Assembly (NCBI GenBank): GCA_903889845.1
Contig: CAISZB010000434.1
Span: forward strand, 1 to 6,475
DNA length: 6,475 bases
Direction: 5' to 3'
Source of the DNA: an uncultured Verrucomicrobium sp.
Lineage (GTDB): Bacteria; Verrucomicrobiota; Verrucomicrobiia; Methylacidiphilales; GAS474
Each line of letters starts with the position of its first letter. Positions within the stretch are counted from its first letter, which is position 1. The notes below the pieces were generated by a model, which saw only the letters and a program-made list of their open reading frames with translations, had not been told where the DNA came from and did not search any database. Below, piece after piece: positions 5,920 to 6,475 of the stretch. Position numbers and translations under genes: made by a program.

Positions 5920-5981
5920 AAAAGGTTGAATGGGTTAGTTAGGAAGGTGAGGGGGGGTTGGCAACTCTTATTTTCGTTTTT

Positions 5982-6475
5982 TTACATGACCATGCCGCCG
6001 TCGACGACGAGGGCCTGCCCGGTGATGTAATCGGCCTGGGGTCCGGCGAGGAAGGCGACCGCGGCGGCGATCTCCTCCGGACGGCCCATCCGGCCCAGCG
6101 GAACCTGGGCCAAAGCCTTTTCCTTGATCTCCTGGGGGAGGCCCTGGGTCATGTCGGTTTCGATGAACCCGGGGCAGACGGCGTTCGCGGTCACGCCGCG
6201 TGAGGCAAATTCCCGCGCGATCGACTTCGTGAAGCCGATGAGGCCCGCTTTCGAGGCCGCGTAGTTCGCCTGGCCCGCGTTTCCGACGAGGCCGATGACG
6301 GAGGAAATGTTGATGATCCGGCCCGAGCGCTGGCGCAGCATCTGCCGCGTCACGGCCTTCGTCCAGTTGAAGGCCCCCTTCAGGTTCGTCTGGATCACGA
6401 TGTCCCAGTCGTCCGGGCTCATCCGCATGAGGAGGGTGTCCCGGGTCAGCCCGGCGTTGTTCACGAGGATGTCGA
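5982..6475 (-). CDS. fabG: 3-oxoacyl-[acyl-carrier-protein] reductase, 3' part
   Basis: FabG uses NADPH to reduce 3-oxoacyl-ACP to 3-hydroxyacyl-ACP in fatty-acid elongation. Only the last 163 codons plus stop are in the window, and the frame is open through the edge. The visible part begins [10 protein letters not shown], the NNAG motif of short-chain dehydrogenases, so roughly the first 80-85 residues, including the glycine-rich cofactor motif, are missing. The catalytic set is intact: Asn in TNLKG, Ser in NISSVIG, Tyr and Lys in NYAASK, with the 13- and 4-residue spacing of E. coli FabG. GFIETDMT and the C-terminal [15 protein letters not shown] are highly FabG-like. An internal GTG at 6462-6464 is the valine of DILV, not a start. 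Linkage to acpP supports FabG over another reductase of the family. The stop is TAA. Confidence 0.95.
   Translation of the reverse strand, partial: DILVNNAGLTRDTLLMRMSPDDWDIVIQTNLKGAFNWTKAVTRQMLRQRSGRIINISSVIGLVGNAGQANYAASKAGLIGFTKSIAREFASRGVTANAVCPGFIETDMTQGLPQEIKEKALAQVPLGRMGRPEEIAAAVAFLAGPQADYITGQALVVDGGMVM

Noticed and set aside
6462..6464. GTG as the start of fabG
   Set aside because: The frame is open upstream to the edge and encodes DIL before this valine, the conserved DILVNNAG of FabG, so the true start lies outside the window.
1..6475. A novel defence, mobile or biosynthetic system
   Set aside because: Every supported gene belongs to a well-known essential family, with no unexplained gap above 173 nt, no repeat array and no foreign-looking composition.

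Overview
All genes in this window lie on the minus strand, so transcription runs from high to low coordinates. The DNA is GC-rich (about 60-65% by eye). The gene content is core housekeeping from a cell-wall-making bacterium. The linkage rpmE-prfA-prmC-murA-coaD and the protein sequences suggest the PVC group, perhaps Verrucomicrobiota. That is an inference from gene order and sequence flavour, not a demonstrated assignment. I see no insertion sequence, phage gene, CRISPR array, tRNA or rRNA.

Layout in transcription order. (1) Fatty-acid block: fabG (3' part only, cut by the window end at 6475), then acpP, followed by a strong intrinsic terminator (5593-5623). (2) fabF and rpmE: fabF follows that terminator, possibly from its own promoter, and rpmE (ribosomal protein L31) lies 63 nt downstream. 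This unit ends at a second strong terminator (a perfect palindrome at 3953-3980 plus a T-tract). (3) A tight four-gene run of prfA (release factor 1), prmC (release-factor methyltransferase), murA (first committed step of peptidoglycan synthesis) and coaD (penultimate step of coenzyme A synthesis). Its junctions are a 4-nt ATGA overlap, a 7-nt gap and a 12-nt gap. (4) A gene-free 173-nt stretch at 1-173 with a 9-bp GC hairpin and a candidate ribosome-binding site facing off the window edge.

Functional links: FabG and FabF are the ketoreductase and condensing enzyme that act on acyl chains carried by AcpP. CoaD makes dephospho-CoA, the precursor of the CoA that donates AcpP's phosphopantetheine arm. 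PrmC methylates the GGQ glutamine of the RF1 encoded immediately upstream of it. MurA feeds the cell wall.

No previously undescribed system is visible. Points worth a second look: start sites that mostly lack Shine-Dalgarno sequences and are often preceded by pyrimidine runs; a possible promoter whose -35 element sits in a terminator loop; frequent TAG stops around the RF1 gene; a non-canonical NLPY motif in PrmC; and the lack of room for a promoter in front of prfA.
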